Notes: generated by a model from the sequence alone, not told the origin. Shown: positions 16,461-26,698, counted from the first letter of the stretch. The stretch: DNA of 38,416 nt from Prevotella sp. UBA4268 (GCA_002395135.1 DGWC01000030.1:1-38416); one strand, 5' to 3'. Made by a program: numbers and translations.

Positions 16461-16895
16461 CTAAATGGCGTTTACATCTATGAACTGCACTTCGATGCCG
16501 GCGCGTTCCAGCAGTCTGATGCCGTCGTCAAGGCGGTATTGCTCACCATAGACCACGCGCTTGATGCCCGCCTGGATAATCAGTTTGGCACATTCTATGC
16601 AAGGCGATGCCGTGACGTATAGTGTGCTGCCGTCACTGTTGTTGCTGCTCCGCGCCAGTTTGGTGATGGCATTCGCCTCAGCATGCAGCACGTAGGGCTT
16701 GGTTACATTGTTTTCGTCTTCGCATACGTTCTCGAATCCGCTGGGCGTTCCGTTATAGCCGTCGCTGATAATCATTTTGTCTTTCACCACCAGAGCGCCT
16801 ACTTTGCGTCGCTGACAGTAACTGTTCTCGGCCCAGATGCGCGCCATGCGCAGATAGCGGCGGTCAAGATTCTTTTGCTTTTCGTTTAATTCCAT
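16461..16895 (-). CDS. dCMP/cytidine deaminase (ComEB-like)
   Basis: 144 aa. Zinc-dependent deaminase: HAEANAI (His71, Glu73) and PCIECAK (Cys99, Cys102) form the zinc site. The NGTPSGFENVCEDE segment is typical of deoxycytidylate deaminases, which make dUMP for thymidylate synthesis. Its start overlaps the end of the M3 peptidase gene by 32 bp. The upstream ATG is kept because the N-terminal EKQKNLDRRYLRMARIWAEN stretch is part of the conserved domain. Confidence 0.93.
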   Translation of the reverse strand: MELNEKQKNLDRRYLRMARIWAENSYCQRRKVGALVVKDKMIISDGYNGTPSGFENVCEDENNVTKPYVLHAEANAITKLARSSNNSDGSTLYVTASPCIECAKLIIQAGIKRVVYGEQYRLDDGIRLLERAGIEVQFIDVNAI

Positions 16896-18960
16896 TTCTC
16901 TTCAATAATGCTTCGATTGTGGGTTCCTGCCCTCTGAAACGCTTATAGAGCGTCATGGGGTGCTCAGTGCCGCCTTTGCTCAGGATGCAATCGCGGAAAC
17001 GCTGGGCGGTTTCTTGATTGAAGATGCCGTTTTTCTTGAATACGCTGAAGGCATCGGCATCGAGCACTTCTGCCCATTTATAACTATAATACCCGGCGGC
17101 ATAGCCTCCTGCCATGATGTGCGAGAACTGCACGGTCATGCAGGTCACCGGATTTTTCTTCGGTTTCAGTATGCTTGCCTTCGCCCATGCTTTCTTTTCG
17201 AAGGGGATAATGTCGTCGGTGAACGGCTCTTTCTTGGTATAGTAGGCCATGTCGAGCAGTCCGAAACTCACTTGGCGCAGACATCCCATGGCCACATTGA
17301 AGTTGCGGCTCCTTACGATGCGACGTATCAGGTCGTCGGGAAGGGGCTCGCCTGTCTGGTAGTGGTAGGCGAAAGTGCGCAGGAAATCCTTTTCTATGGC
17401 ATAGTTCTCCATGAACTGCGACGGCAGTTCCACGAAATCCCACCATACGTTGGTGCCGCTGAGGCTCTCGAAACGGCTGTTGGCGAACATGCCATGCAGT
17501 GAATGACCGAACTCGTGCAGGAAAGTTTCCACCTCTCCCAGCGTCAGCAGTGCCGGCTTTTCGTCTGTGGGCTTCGTCAGATTCATCACCACACTGACGT
17601 GCGGACGCACATTCTCTCCCTTGCGGTCAATCCACTGACCTTGAAACTCTGTCATCCATGCGCCGCCCTGCTTTCCTTTTCTTGGATGGAAATCGGCATA
17701 GAATACGGCCAGATAGGACCCATCTTTGTCGAAAACCTCGTAGGCCTTCACGTCAGGATGGTACACGGGAATGTCTTTGTTCTCTTTGAATGTGATGCCG
17801 TAGAGCCGGTTGGCAAGGCCGAACACGCCGTCGATGACCTTAGACAGTTCGAAATAGGGACGCAGCATTTCTGCATCGAGGTTGTATTTCTTCAACTGCA
17901 GTTGATGGGCATAGAATCCCTGGTCCCACGGCTCCATCTTAAAAGTACTGCCTTCGGCCTTCTTTGCCAGTTTCTCTATTTCGGCATATTCTTTCTGTGC
18001 GGTCGGTTTATAGGCCGCAATGAGATCGTCGAGCAACTTGTATACGTTCTTCACCTTGCTGGCCATGCGGTGTTTCAATACGTAGTCGGCATAGGTCTTG
18101 TAGCCCAGCAGTTGTGCTATTTCGCGCCGCAGGTTCACCAGCCGCTTGCAAATGTCAAGGTTGTTCTCCGGGTTGTCGTGTGTGCAGACGGTGTTTCTTG
18201 CCATATACATCTGCTCGCGGAGGTCGCGTTGGGTGCTGTATGTCATAAACGGACTGTAACTGGGCATGTCGAGTGTGAACACCCACCCGTCCATCTCGCG
18301 CTCCTTGGCAGCCTGTTTGGCCGCCTCGCGTGCTGTGTCGGGCAGCCCGTCGAGTTTCTTTTCGTCGGTGATATGCAGGATGAAGGCCTTGTTTTCTTTC
18401 AGCAGATTCTGCGAAAACTGCAACGAAAGCATGGAAGCCTCCTCTGTCAGCGTGCGAAGTCGTTCCTTTCCCTCTTCATCAAGCAGTGCACCGCTGCGCA
18501 CGAACCCGTCGTAGCAGTTGTCGAGCAGCATCTTTTCTTCTGCAGAAAGTCTTCGGTGATGCAGATGAACATACTTTACCCTTTCGAAAAGACGCTTGTT
18601 CAGCCTCACATCATTGGCATGCTGGGTGAGAATGGGCTGCATTTTCTGAGCCAAAGCATCGATTTCGTCGTTTGTTTCTGCGCTCATCAGGTTGAAAAAC
18701 ACCGTGCTTACCCTGCCCAACAGGTCGTAATAGCCGTCTTTGTCTTCTTCTGCACTGATGATTGTGTTGTCGAAGGTGGGCTTCTCGGGGTTATTGATGG
18801 TCTTTTCTATCTGTTCGTTGTTGCGGCGAATGCCTTCCAGGAAGGCTTCCTCAAAATCTTCCACCTTGATACGGTCGAATGGGACCGTGTCGTGCGGTGT
18901 CCCATAATCTTCAAAAAAAGGGTTTATTCTCTTTGCTTTCTCTGCCATGTTCTCATTCAT
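16864..18960 (-). CDS. M3 family metallopeptidase (oligopeptidase A / Dcp-like)
   Basis: 698 aa from ATG 18960. The frame extends to ATG 18978, but that codon overlaps the -7 box at 18976-18983, so 18960 (or 18948) is the start. The zinc motif HEFGH lies at about residues 482-486 within VETFLHEFGHSLHGMFAN. Other M3 parts include the N-terminal INPFFEDYGTPHDTVPFD, FYADFHPRKGKQGGAWM and ILKPKKNP. The enzyme degrades short peptides in the cytoplasm or periplasm; no signal peptide is visible. It is the first gene of the operon 18.96-14.13 kb. Confidence 0.94.
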   Translation of the reverse strand: MNENMAEKAKRINPFFEDYGTPHDTVPFDRIKVEDFEEAFLEGIRRNNEQIEKTINNPEKPTFDNTIISAEEDKDGYYDLLGRVSTVFFNLMSAETNDEIDALAQKMQPILTQHANDVRLNKRLFERVKYVHLHHRRLSAEEKMLLDNCYDGFVRSGALLDEEGKERLRTLTEEASMLSLQFSQNLLKENKAFILHITDEKKLDGLPDTAREAAKQAAKEREMDGWVFTLDMPSYSPFMTYSTQRDLREQMYMARNTVCTHDNPENNLDICKRLVNLRREIAQLLGYKTYADYVLKHRMASKVKNVYKLLDDLIAAYKPTAQKEYAEIEKLAKKAEGSTFKMEPWDQGFYAHQLQLKKYNLDAEMLRPYFELSKVIDGVFGLANRLYGITFKENKDIPVYHPDVKAYEVFDKDGSYLAVFYADFHPRKGKQGGAWMTEFQGQWIDRKGENVRPHVSVVMNLTKPTDEKPALLTLGEVETFLHEFGHSLHGMFANSRFESLSGTNVWWDFVELPSQFMENYAIEKDFLRTFAYHYQTGEPLPDDLIRRIVRSRNFNVAMGCLRQVSFGLLDMAYYTKKEPFTDDIIPFEKKAWAKASILKPKKNPVTCMTVQFSHIMAGGYAAGYYSYKWAEVLDADAFSVFKKNGIFNQETAQRFRDCILSKGGTEHPMTLYKRFRGQEPTIEALLKRNGIKRKAKES

Positions 18961-18975
18961 ACTAAATGTCAAGTG

Positions 18976-18983
18976 CAAAGTTA
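18976..18983 (-). promoter_or_regulatory. -7 box (TAACTTTG) for the M3 peptidase operon
   Basis: The reverse strand reads TAACTTTGCA 15 bp before ATG 18960, giving a short leader. Confidence 0.65.
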
Positions 18984-19135
18984 CATTATTTTATCTGTTA
19001 CTCCTTATTCTCCTTGATATTTTTAACGAAATTTATTCACTCCATCATCATCGGCCGCGATGCCTGGAAAATGAGTACCCGCTTCTCAGCGAATTGACCA
19101 TTCCCCAAAAAGAACGCATAACTGGCGCATTGTTT

Positions 19136-19807
19136 CTACCTGATGAGTTGTTCAAGTGCTGGAATATGAATGACACCACGTGTGCATTCTATCTCCCCGT
19201 TGCGTTGCATCTGCCTGAGTTCGCGCGATACGTTCAACCTACTTTCGGCAATGTAACTGGCAAGTGTTTCCATTTTGATATGCAGTGTTTTTGTTCCTGC
19301 GGGGCGAAGACTGCGCGATTCCACGAATCTGATTATCTTGCTGCGAATACTTTGTGGTGGTATTCGCCATGGCTGATGGTCGGCTCGTTGGCTGTGGGTG
19401 CTGATAATGTTGAGCATATTGAGCCGGAAAATGAAGTTCTGTTCCGACAGACGGAGCACTTCCTGCTTGTTAATGCTGATGAGATTGCTGTCTTCGATGG
19501 CTGTGAACGTCTTGGTATATCGTTGTGTGAGGCCGAATATCCGTTCTGCCTGCAGGATGGCGGGCGCGTGGATGGTCTCTTCCAGTGAGTAACTGTTGTC
19601 GTCGGCTTGTGTAAGGGAGCAGAGTTTACCACTGGTAAGCAGAAAGATGTGTTCGCAAGCCTCACCCTCGCGAATCAGGATTTTGCCTCGCTGCACCTTG
19701 TGGAAACCGAACTTCGTCTGTCCCACGATGGTGTTCAGGTCGTTGTGGCTCATTCCCTGAAACAGAGGAAGTTCGAGCAGACGTTCAAAAAGTGTGGTAA
19801 AAGGCAC
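19136..19807 (-). CDS. Crp/Fnr-family transcriptional regulator
   Basis: 223 aa. An N-terminal cyclic-nucleotide-binding-like beta barrel (about 20-125; RGKILIREGEACEHIFLLTSGKL) is joined by a long helix to a C-terminal winged helix (about 165-215; METLASYIAESRLNVSRELRQM is the HTH). There is no Fnr-type Cys cluster at the N-terminus, so oxygen sensing by Fe-S is not supported. The ligand and targets are unknown. It lies 81 bp downstream of apbE on the same strand, possibly as a separate unit. Confidence 0.92.
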   Translation of the reverse strand: MPFTTLFERLLELPLFQGMSHNDLNTIVGQTKFGFHKVQRGKILIREGEACEHIFLLTSGKLCSLTQADDNSYSLEETIHAPAILQAERIFGLTQRYTKTFTAIEDSNLISINKQEVLRLSEQNFIFRLNMLNIISTHSQRADHQPWRIPPQSIRSKIIRFVESRSLRPAGTKTLHIKMETLASYIAESRLNVSRELRQMQRNGEIECTRGVIHIPALEQLIR

Positions 19808-19888
19808 GTCGTTTGTCTTTGTTAGGAATGTGGATGATGTGGTAAATATTGCTTGAGTGGCGTATGATTCTCACCGTAGCGATACGTT

Positions 19889-20911
19889 TCACTCCCCGAT
19901 GATTTTGTCTCTCATCGATGGCGAGTACCATACGGCATAGTTGCCGTGCTCGTCGTTATAGATGAGATATGCCATCAGTTCCGGGTGCTTTTGCAGAATC
20001 TCTTTGGCTCCGCTGAGTCCCATCACCATGAAAGAGGTGGCATAGGCATCGGCGATGGCGCACGACGGGGCGATGACAGTGGCAGAAAGGATGTTGTGCT
20101 GTACGGGATGGCCTGTTTTCGGGTTGATGGTATGCGCATATTTCCTACCATTTTTATAGTAGAAATTACGATAGTTGCCGCTCGTTGCCATTGCTTTGTC
20201 TGTCACATTGAGCACTGTTTGCAGTTCTTGGCTCACATTGAGCGAGTCGTCGTTGGGTTTTGTCACTCCAATACGCCAGGGGGCGCGCTTGGGACTGATG
20301 CCGCTGGTGACGATTTCGCCACCTATTTCCACCATAAAATTCTGTATCCCTTCTTTCCTTAGCAGTCGTGCCACCACGTCACTGCCGTATCCTTTGGCAA
20401 TGGCAGAGCAATCGAGTTTGATGCGAGGGTCTTTTTTCTGTATGTGTCCTGCTGTGAGACTCACCTTTTCATAGCCCACGGTCTTCATAATACTATCAAT
20501 GGCGTGTGGGGTAGGGGCGGTTCCCTTTTCAAAACCGAATCCCCATGCGTTGACAAGCGGTGCCACGGTGATGTCGAAAGCCCCGTTGGTTTCTTGGGAT
20601 ATCTGCTGCGCCAACTGAAACACATCCATGAACATGTTGTTCAGCGTGGTTTCTTCGTTGCGGTTGATATGCGAAATGATGGAATGTTCGTTGAACGGCG
20701 ACAGCGCATTGTCCACTTTCTGCAGTTCTTCTTCAATGCGTTTCTTGAGGTTTTGGTCGCTTTGGTAAGTAATGTTGTATACAGTGCCGAACACCATGCC
20801 CGAATCCTGCTGATAGGGCATGTCCTGCTGGTGTCTGATAATGAGCACTGTGGCGATGATGAGGAAGGCGAGAAAGGCCAGTTGCCACATGCTTTTTTGC
20901 TTCTTGTCCAT
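19889..20911 (-). CDS. apbE: FAD:protein FMN transferase (ApbE)
   Basis: 340 aa. It flavinylates Thr residues of target proteins such as NQR/RNF subunits, on the periplasmic face. A signal anchor covers about 8-25 with no lipobox Cys in place. The ApbE core is visible: GMVFGTVYNITYQ, the LDCSAIAKGYGSDVVARLL loop, IGGEIVTSG, SGNYRNFYYKNGRKYAHTIN-PKTGHPV and CAIADAYATSFMVMG with the metal-binding Asp. It is the last gene of a five-gene envelope operon, starting 23 bp after the DUF6048-like gene. Confidence 0.95.
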   Translation of the reverse strand: MDKKQKSMWQLAFLAFLIIATVLIIRHQQDMPYQQDSGMVFGTVYNITYQSDQNLKKRIEEELQKVDNALSPFNEHSIISHINRNEETTLNNMFMDVFQLAQQISQETNGAFDITVAPLVNAWGFGFEKGTAPTPHAIDSIMKTVGYEKVSLTAGHIQKKDPRIKLDCSAIAKGYGSDVVARLLRKEGIQNFMVEIGGEIVTSGISPKRAPWRIGVTKPNDDSLNVSQELQTVLNVTDKAMATSGNYRNFYYKNGRKYAHTINPKTGHPVQHNILSATVIAPSCAIADAYATSFMVMGLSGAKEILQKHPELMAYLIYNDEHGNYAVWYSPSMRDKIIGE

Positions 20912-20934
20912 GTGTTGAGGTGGTTATTCCCTGT

Positions 20935-21630
20935 TTAGAGTTCGAAGATAATGTTGAAAGTGCCGCTGATAACCGATTTTCCGGCTTTTCCGAAACCAGG
21001 TACATACCAGGCGTTATCCATCTCGCCGGTGTCGTGGAACAGGCGGTTGCGGTATCTGACACTCCATCCGAGGTGGAAAGGACCGGCAATTGACGCGTCA
21101 ACACCGAATACAATCTCAAGCCAATGGTAGTTGCTCTTCACCTGGTGAGCAGCATAGTCCACGTTGCCTCCCCATACCGGGTCGTGAACTGTGGGGTTCA
21201 TCAGATCAAATTTGAAGTTGGTGTATCCATATCTGGCACCTCCGTAGAGCCTATAGATATCATGTTTGTCCTTCAGCAGGTTGTAGTCAACGCCGAGACG
21301 TATGTAGGGCGCACTCGTCTTATAATAGGTGCGAGTGGCCACATCTGTCTTTTCGGTCTGGCCTACACCTATTTCCACAATGGGGAAATATCTGTCACGA
21401 AGATTCACGCGCAGCGCTCCCTCGTACTGACCATAGTCGCCCAGTATTTTCATACCTGCTCCCAGCAGGTCGGCCGATATGGCAAACCCGTTGAAAAGCG
21501 GCACCGTGTCGGGTGCGTGCACGATTGCCACTTTCTTTTTCCCGAACTGGGCCGATGCCTTCATGGGGATTAGCGTCAGAAAACTAATCGTGAGACTTGA
21601 AATAAATATGGAAATGCTCTTTGGTGACAT
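20935..21630 (-). CDS. DUF6048-like outer-membrane beta-barrel protein
   Basis: 231 aa. The signal peptide ends near LTLIPMKASA|QFG. The remainder is rich in alternating polar/aromatic strands (NLLKDKHDIYRLYGGARYGYTNFKF, YHWLEIVFGVDASIAGPFHLGWSVRYRNRLFH) and ends in the strand SGTFNIIFEL, as in small outer-membrane barrels. From memory it matches DUF6048. Its start overlaps the end of the preceding DUF6452-like gene by 47 bp, so the pair is tightly coupled. Function unknown. Confidence 0.78.
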   Translation of the reverse strand: MSPKSISIFISSLTISFLTLIPMKASAQFGKKKVAIVHAPDTVPLFNGFAISADLLGAGMKILGDYGQYEGALRVNLRDRYFPIVEIGVGQTEKTDVATRTYYKTSAPYIRLGVDYNLLKDKHDIYRLYGGARYGYTNFKFDLMNPTVHDPVWGGNVDYAAHQVKSNYHWLEIVFGVDASIAGPFHLGWSVRYRNRLFHDTGEMDNAWYVPGFGKAGKSVISGTFNIIFEL

Positions 21631-22177
21631 CGTAGTTTACTTGAGAATTGTTGATAACGATGGAGTCGATGCCGTTGCGCGTGTATTCCACTCCCGTAAT
21701 GGTGTGGAAAAATGCTGGGTTACAGTCGATCGACTCAAAATGTTTACGGTCTTCCTTCTTCAGTTTCACCGTGTCTGCAATCATGGCAGTGATCGTGTTG
21801 GTTACTTCCTGGGTGTTTCCGTTCGCATCTGTCACCTCGGTTGTGATGGTGTATGGGAACGTCCTGACGAAATATAACACGTCTTCAGGCGACTCATAAC
21901 TGACGGGAATGTTGATGCCCGTTGCGTTTATGTCGCGGTTGATGATGGTATCGCGCTGTTCCGGCCCGTGCTTGGTGGTGATAATGTAGAGAGTGTCGGT
22001 AAGTGTGTATTGCGAACCGTCAGCCTGATAGAAGCCGTAAATAGCGTGCACGGTGTTGCTCAGCACACAATCGATGGACGTGCATGAGGCAGCACAGAGA
22101 AGCACAATGGACGACAAGACCGGCGCGATGAGCCTCCTGGTACGCCTCTTTCTATTTTCAATGCTTGTTTTTACCAT
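21584..22177 (-). CDS. DUF6452-like lipoprotein
   Basis: 197 aa. A basic N-terminus is followed by a lipoprotein-type hydrophobic segment ending LLCAASC. The mature part begins TSIDCVLSNTVHAIYGFY and has YTLTDTLYIIT, VLYFVRTFPYTITTEVTDANG and a C-terminal NYDVTKEHFHIYFKSHD, consistent from memory with DUF6452. The start is 12 bp downstream of the glycosyltransferase stop, and the 3' end overlaps the barrel gene by 47 bp. A lipoprotein/barrel pair in the outer membrane is the natural reading; the substrate is unknown. Confidence 0.78.
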   Translation of the reverse strand: MVKTSIENRKRRTRRLIAPVLSSIVLLCAASCTSIDCVLSNTVHAIYGFYQADGSQYTLTDTLYIITTKHGPEQRDTIINRDINATGINIPVSYESPEDVLYFVRTFPYTITTEVTDANGNTQEVTNTITAMIADTVKLKKEDRKHFESIDCNPAFFHTITGVEYTRNGIDSIVINNSQVNYDVTKEHFHIYFKSHD

Positions 22178-22189
22178 GTCGGGTTGTCC

Positions 22190-23170
22190 TTATTGCTGTG
22201 GTTCGCTGTCGCTGATATTCAGTTCCTGTTCAATCTGATAGTCGTTCCTTCCGGCGGAATTGCGGCTGATGAGGTCGCCGAGGAAGCCTGCAAGGAACAA
22301 CTGGGTGCCAATCATCATCATGGTGAGCGATATATAGAAATAAGGTGAATCGGTGACCAGCCGCTGCGGTATGCCGTGAGCCAGAGCCCACAGTTTGTCT
22401 GCACCGATGATGAAAGCGGCAATGAGTCCGATGAAAAACACAATGGTGCCCAGGAATCCGAACACATGCATGGGCTTGCGGCCGAAGGTGCTCAAGAACC
22501 AGAGTGTCATTAAGTCAAGGTATCCGTTCACAAAACGGTTCAGCCCCATGAACTTCGACTTGCCGTATTTCCTGGCTTGATGGTGCACAACTTTCTCGCC
22601 AATCTTGTCGAAACCGGCGTTCTTGGCCAGGTATGGGATGAAACGGTGCATCTCTCCGTATACCTCTATGTTTTTCACCACGTCGCGGCGATAGGCCTTC
22701 AAGCCGCAGTTGAAATCGTGCAAGTTGTGAATTCCGCTCACTTTTCGGGCCGTGGCGTTGAACAGTTTGGTGGGTATGGTCTTCGAAATGGGATCATATC
22801 GTTTCTGCTTATATCCGGAAACCAGGTCGTAGCCGTCGTTCATGATCATGGCATACAGCCCAGGTATCTCGTCGGGAGAGTCTTGCAGGTCGGCATCCAT
22901 GGTGATTACCACGTCGCCCTTGGCCTCTTTGAAACCGCAAAACAAGGCTGGACTTTTGCCGTAGTTGCGGCGGAACTTGATGCCTTTGACACTTTTGTGC
23001 TTACTACTCAACTCACTGATCACTTCCCATGAGTGATCGGTGCTTCCATCGTTTACGAAGATCACTTCATAAGAGAAATGATTCTCGTTCATCACGCGGT
23101 CAATCCATCGGTATAGTTCTGGGATCGACTCATCCTCATTATATAAAGGTATTACTACAGATATATCCAT
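22190..23170 (-). CDS. Glycosyltransferase family 2 (DPM1/GtrB-like)
   Basis: 326 aa. The GT-A domain begins DISVVIPLYNEDESIPELYRWI, with the nucleotide/metal motif TMDADLQDSPDEIPGLY and the FNCGLKAYRRDVV acceptor loop. Two C-terminal membrane helices (about 235-260 and 275-300) follow. The family moves sugars from NDP-sugars to polyprenyl phosphate, or modifies lipid A-like acceptors, at the inner membrane. It starts 3 bp after the DUF4199 stop. The exact sugar cannot be told from sequence. Confidence 0.92.
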   Translation of the reverse strand: MDISVVIPLYNEDESIPELYRWIDRVMNENHFSYEVIFVNDGSTDHSWEVISELSSKHKSVKGIKFRRNYGKSPALFCGFKEAKGDVVITMDADLQDSPDEIPGLYAMIMNDGYDLVSGYKQKRYDPISKTIPTKLFNATARKVSGIHNLHDFNCGLKAYRRDVVKNIEVYGEMHRFIPYLAKNAGFDKIGEKVVHHQARKYGKSKFMGLNRFVNGYLDLMTLWFLSTFGRKPMHVFGFLGTIVFFIGLIAAFIIGADKLWALAHGIPQRLVTDSPYFYISLTMMMIGTQLFLAGFLGDLISRNSAGRNDYQIEQELNISDSEPQQ

Positions 23171-23173
23171 GAT

Positions 23174-23722
23174 TTATACTCTTTTTCTGATTCTTTTCCT
23201 TGTCATAATCGCTGCCACAGGCAAACTGATGAAGAATCCCATCATGATGTCGGTGGAGAAGAACTGCAGGGCTATCTCAATGGGGCGCAGCGATGCAATG
23301 TTGTCCATGGCCAGTTTCACGTCTTCTGGGTTCATTCCGTATACTTTCATCATGTCGGTGAATTCCTTCGACGTTGCCACGCTCATATACTGGGTCATCA
23401 GGCTGCCATGGTCCAGAAACTGGAAATAGATGTATTGCACCATGGCAAACAGCAGGGACGCATAGAGATAGGTGAGCAGGCTGTAGGTGAAAGCGCGTCG
23501 GAACGATATGATTCCATCGAGCACCTGGTCGCGGAAACGCTTGAGCCGCAATGCCGCAAACACCAGCGACAGCGCACCGATGATGAAGAACAACTTGCCG
23601 AACATGGGGTTATAGAAGTTGCCAACGAAGCACGCGAAACTGCCCGACCACATCAGTGCGACAAGAGCACCGTCGATGCGGGCGAAAGCCTTCACTTGTT
23701 CATATTCCTGAGGTGTAGCCAT
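23174..23722 (-). CDS. DUF4199 membrane protein
   Basis: 182 aa with four membrane helices (about 21-38, 44-60, 75-100, 150-170). Soluble loops hold MATSKEFTDMMKVYGMNPEDV-like residues. DUF4199 genes often sit directly before a GT2 gene in Bacteroidetes, as here, and probably act with it in envelope glycan or lipid transport. It is the first gene of the operon. The -7 box lies only 8 bp before the ATG, so the mRNA may be nearly leaderless. Confidence 0.9.
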   Translation of the reverse strand: MATPQEYEQVKAFARIDGALVALMWSGSFACFVGNFYNPMFGKLFFIIGALSLVFAALRLKRFRDQVLDGIISFRRAFTYSLLTYLYASLLFAMVQYIYFQFLDHGSLMTQYMSVATSKEFTDMMKVYGMNPEDVKLAMDNIASLRPIEIALQFFSTDIMMGFFISLPVAAIMTRKRIRKRV

Positions 23723-23730
23723 AACGCTTG

Positions 23731-23738
23731 CAAAGGTA
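23731..23738 (-). promoter_or_regulatory. -7 box (TACCTTTG) for the DUF4199-GT2 operon
   Basis: The reverse strand reads TACCTTTGC with only 8 bp to the start codon at 23722, implying a leaderless or near-leaderless message. Confidence 0.7.
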
Positions 23739-23942
23739 CGAATAAAAAACTGAAGAACAATGAATCACGGATAAATAATTATGATTACTTAATAAAAGAG
23801 GTGTATCTGCTGGTTCCAGATACTCCAGATTCTTCGGTTCGAAATCTCTGTCCCTTGATTGCGTTTTGTTGGTTTAAAAGGTTGAATATCAGTTTATTTG
23901 CGCTCATTATCTGTCTTTTTGCAATGTAATACCTATTTATTA

Positions 23943-24037
23943 AAAAAGTAAAACAAGTTGTTTTGGTGCGTGAAACCATAGGTTTTGCACTTCAAAAGCA
24001 TAGGTTTTGAAAGGTAAAACAACTTGTTTTACTTTTT
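23943..24037. repeat. Palindromic repeat array C bounded by a 22-nt perfect inverted repeat
   Basis: The arms at 23943-23964 and 24016-24037 are perfect reverse complements, and each contains a palindrome: AAAACAAGTTGTTTT and AAAACAACTTGTTTT. Between them are two units of the A/B type (AAACCATAGGTTTTG and AAAAGCATAGGTTTTG), keeping a period of about 22 bp. Further single half-units lie at 24040-24095. The flanks do not match elements A and B. The rest of the gap 23739-24239 holds a 7-bp hairpin (23803-23823) and AT-rich DNA with no gene. Confidence 0.85.
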
Positions 24038-24239
24038 GTTCATATAGGTTTTGTATGGCAAGAGTGGTGAATCGGTTTTGCCATAGGTTGCGTTTGGTGG
24101 TGAGTGATGTATGAGATGGTGTCGATACGGGCAGAAAAGAAGTGCAGCAGGGTATAGTCGTGATTGTTAAAAACTGATAAAAACTGGCAGTATTTCTTAA
24201 TTCTTCGTTTCTGTTGATGCTTACTTCATTTTTTATTTG

Positions 24240-24247
24240 TAATTTTG
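24240..24247 (+). promoter_or_regulatory. -7 box (TAATTTTG) for SRP RNA / tRNA-Thr
   Basis: TAATTTTGC lies about 20 bp before the first helix of the SRP RNA. No second promoter is seen before the tRNA. Confidence 0.65.
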
Positions 24248-24264
24248 CATCCGCTTAAAAATAC

Positions 24265-24366
24265 ACGGGTAAGTCCCGTACGGCCAGCTCCCTTCGAATC
24301 CTCCAGGACGGGAACGTAGCAAAGGTAGTTGGTTGTAGCGGCGCGATACGGGTCGCTTGCCCACCC
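24265..24366 (+). ncRNA. ffs: Bacterial small signal recognition particle RNA (4.5S type)
   Basis: A rod-like RNA of about 100 nt. The outer helices GGGTAAG/CTTGCCC and CCCGTA/TACGGG bring together an apical part carrying the SRP-binding signature CCAGGACGGGAACGTAGCAA, which corresponds to CAGG-GGAA-AGCA of helix 8. It scaffolds Ffh for co-translational membrane targeting. The 3' end runs to within two bases of the tRNA-Thr acceptor stem. Confidence 0.88.
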
Positions 24367-24440
24367 GCCTCTTTAGCTCAGTTGGCCAGAGCACGTGATT
24401 TGTAATCTCGGGGTCGTTGGTTCGAATCCGACAAGAGGCT
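24367..24440 (+). tRNA. tRNA-Thr (anticodon TGT)
   Basis: GCCTCTT/AAGAGGC acceptor stem, D arm AGCTCAGTTGGCCAGAGC, anticodon loop TTTGTAA, T arm GTTGG-TTCGAAT-CCGAC, discriminator T; CCA is not encoded. The anticodon stem CGTGA/TCTCG has one U-U pair in the middle. Confidence 0.97.
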
Positions 24441-24445
24441 CAAAA

Positions 24446-24474
24446 AGAGCATCCTTTCACACAGAGGATGCTCT
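24446..24474 (+). terminator. Terminator after SRP RNA-tRNA-Thr
   Basis: AGAGCATCCT pairs with AGGATGCTCT across a 9-nt loop, then ATTTTAT. The remaining stretch to groES (24475-24725) holds a small hairpin CGACTGA/TCAGTCG (24614-24634) and a degenerate box TACTATTTG near 24670; no CIRCE repeat was found. Confidence 0.85.
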
Positions 24475-24725
24475 ATTTTATGTATGTGTTGCTTCTTTGT
24501 GTTCGTAGATGACATCGTTTGTTTTGTGTCATTGGCTTTCTCTGAAAACTGGGAAAGGCGATGCGGCGGGGCAGGTGTCGGCACTGTCACAAGCAGGACT
24601 GACGCACACAAACCGACTGACATTTTTTCAGTCGTGGGTGACAAAAACGGGCGTTATGTCAGTTTGGCATACTATTTGCATTGTAGTGGTTAGAAATTTT
24701 ATAACAACTTAAATATTTTATCATT

Positions 24726-24995
24726 ATGAAAATTCAACCATTAGCAGACAGAGTTCTGATTGTCCCTGCACCGGCAGAGGAGAAAATCGGTGGTATTATC
24801 ATTCCTGATACCGCCAAGGAAAAACCATTGCGTGGCAAAGTGGTAGCCGCTGGATGTGGCACCAAGGACGAGGAGATGATTCTCAAAGAAGGCGACGAAG
24901 TGCTTTATGGCAAGTATGCCGGCACGGAATTGGAATACGAAGGCGAGAAATATCTGATGATGCGCCAGAGTGACGTGCTCGCAGTTCTTAAATAA
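24726..24995 (+). CDS. groES: Co-chaperonin GroES (Cpn10)
   Basis: 89 aa. It caps the GroEL ring during folding. Family motifs are the N-terminal [18 protein letters not shown], the mobile loop [20 protein letters not shown], and a C-terminal [31 protein letters not shown]. It is followed by groEL 38 bp downstream, the usual operon. No CIRCE operator is visible upstream, so HrcA control is not supported by the sequence. Confidence 0.98.
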   Translation: MKIQPLADRVLIVPAPAEEKIGGIIIPDTAKEKPLRGKVVAAGCGTKDEEMILKEGDEVLYGKYAGTELEYEGEKYLMMRQSDVLAVLK

Positions 24996-25027
24996 TTATC
25001 AATCAATAAAATAGTAAAAAAAGATAA

Positions 25028-26665
<1,638 letters not shown>

Positions 26666-26698
26666 AAATGTCATATTGTAAAGTTTACATGTCAAAAA

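Noticed and set aside
24394..24410. Degraded tRNA because of a U-U pair in the anticodon stem
   Set aside because: All other stems, loops and the T arm are intact, and as I recall related Bacteroidetes tRNA-Thr genes carry the same anticodon stem.
24378..24644. Minus-strand 88-aa frame overlapping tRNA-Thr
   Set aside because: Its C-terminus (SDSNQRPRDYKSRAL) is the classic false translation across a tRNA gene; the rest is not conserved-looking.
24475..24725. CIRCE operator for groESL
   Set aside because: No TTAGCACTC-N9-GAGTGCTAA repeat was found; only an unrelated 7-bp hairpin is present.
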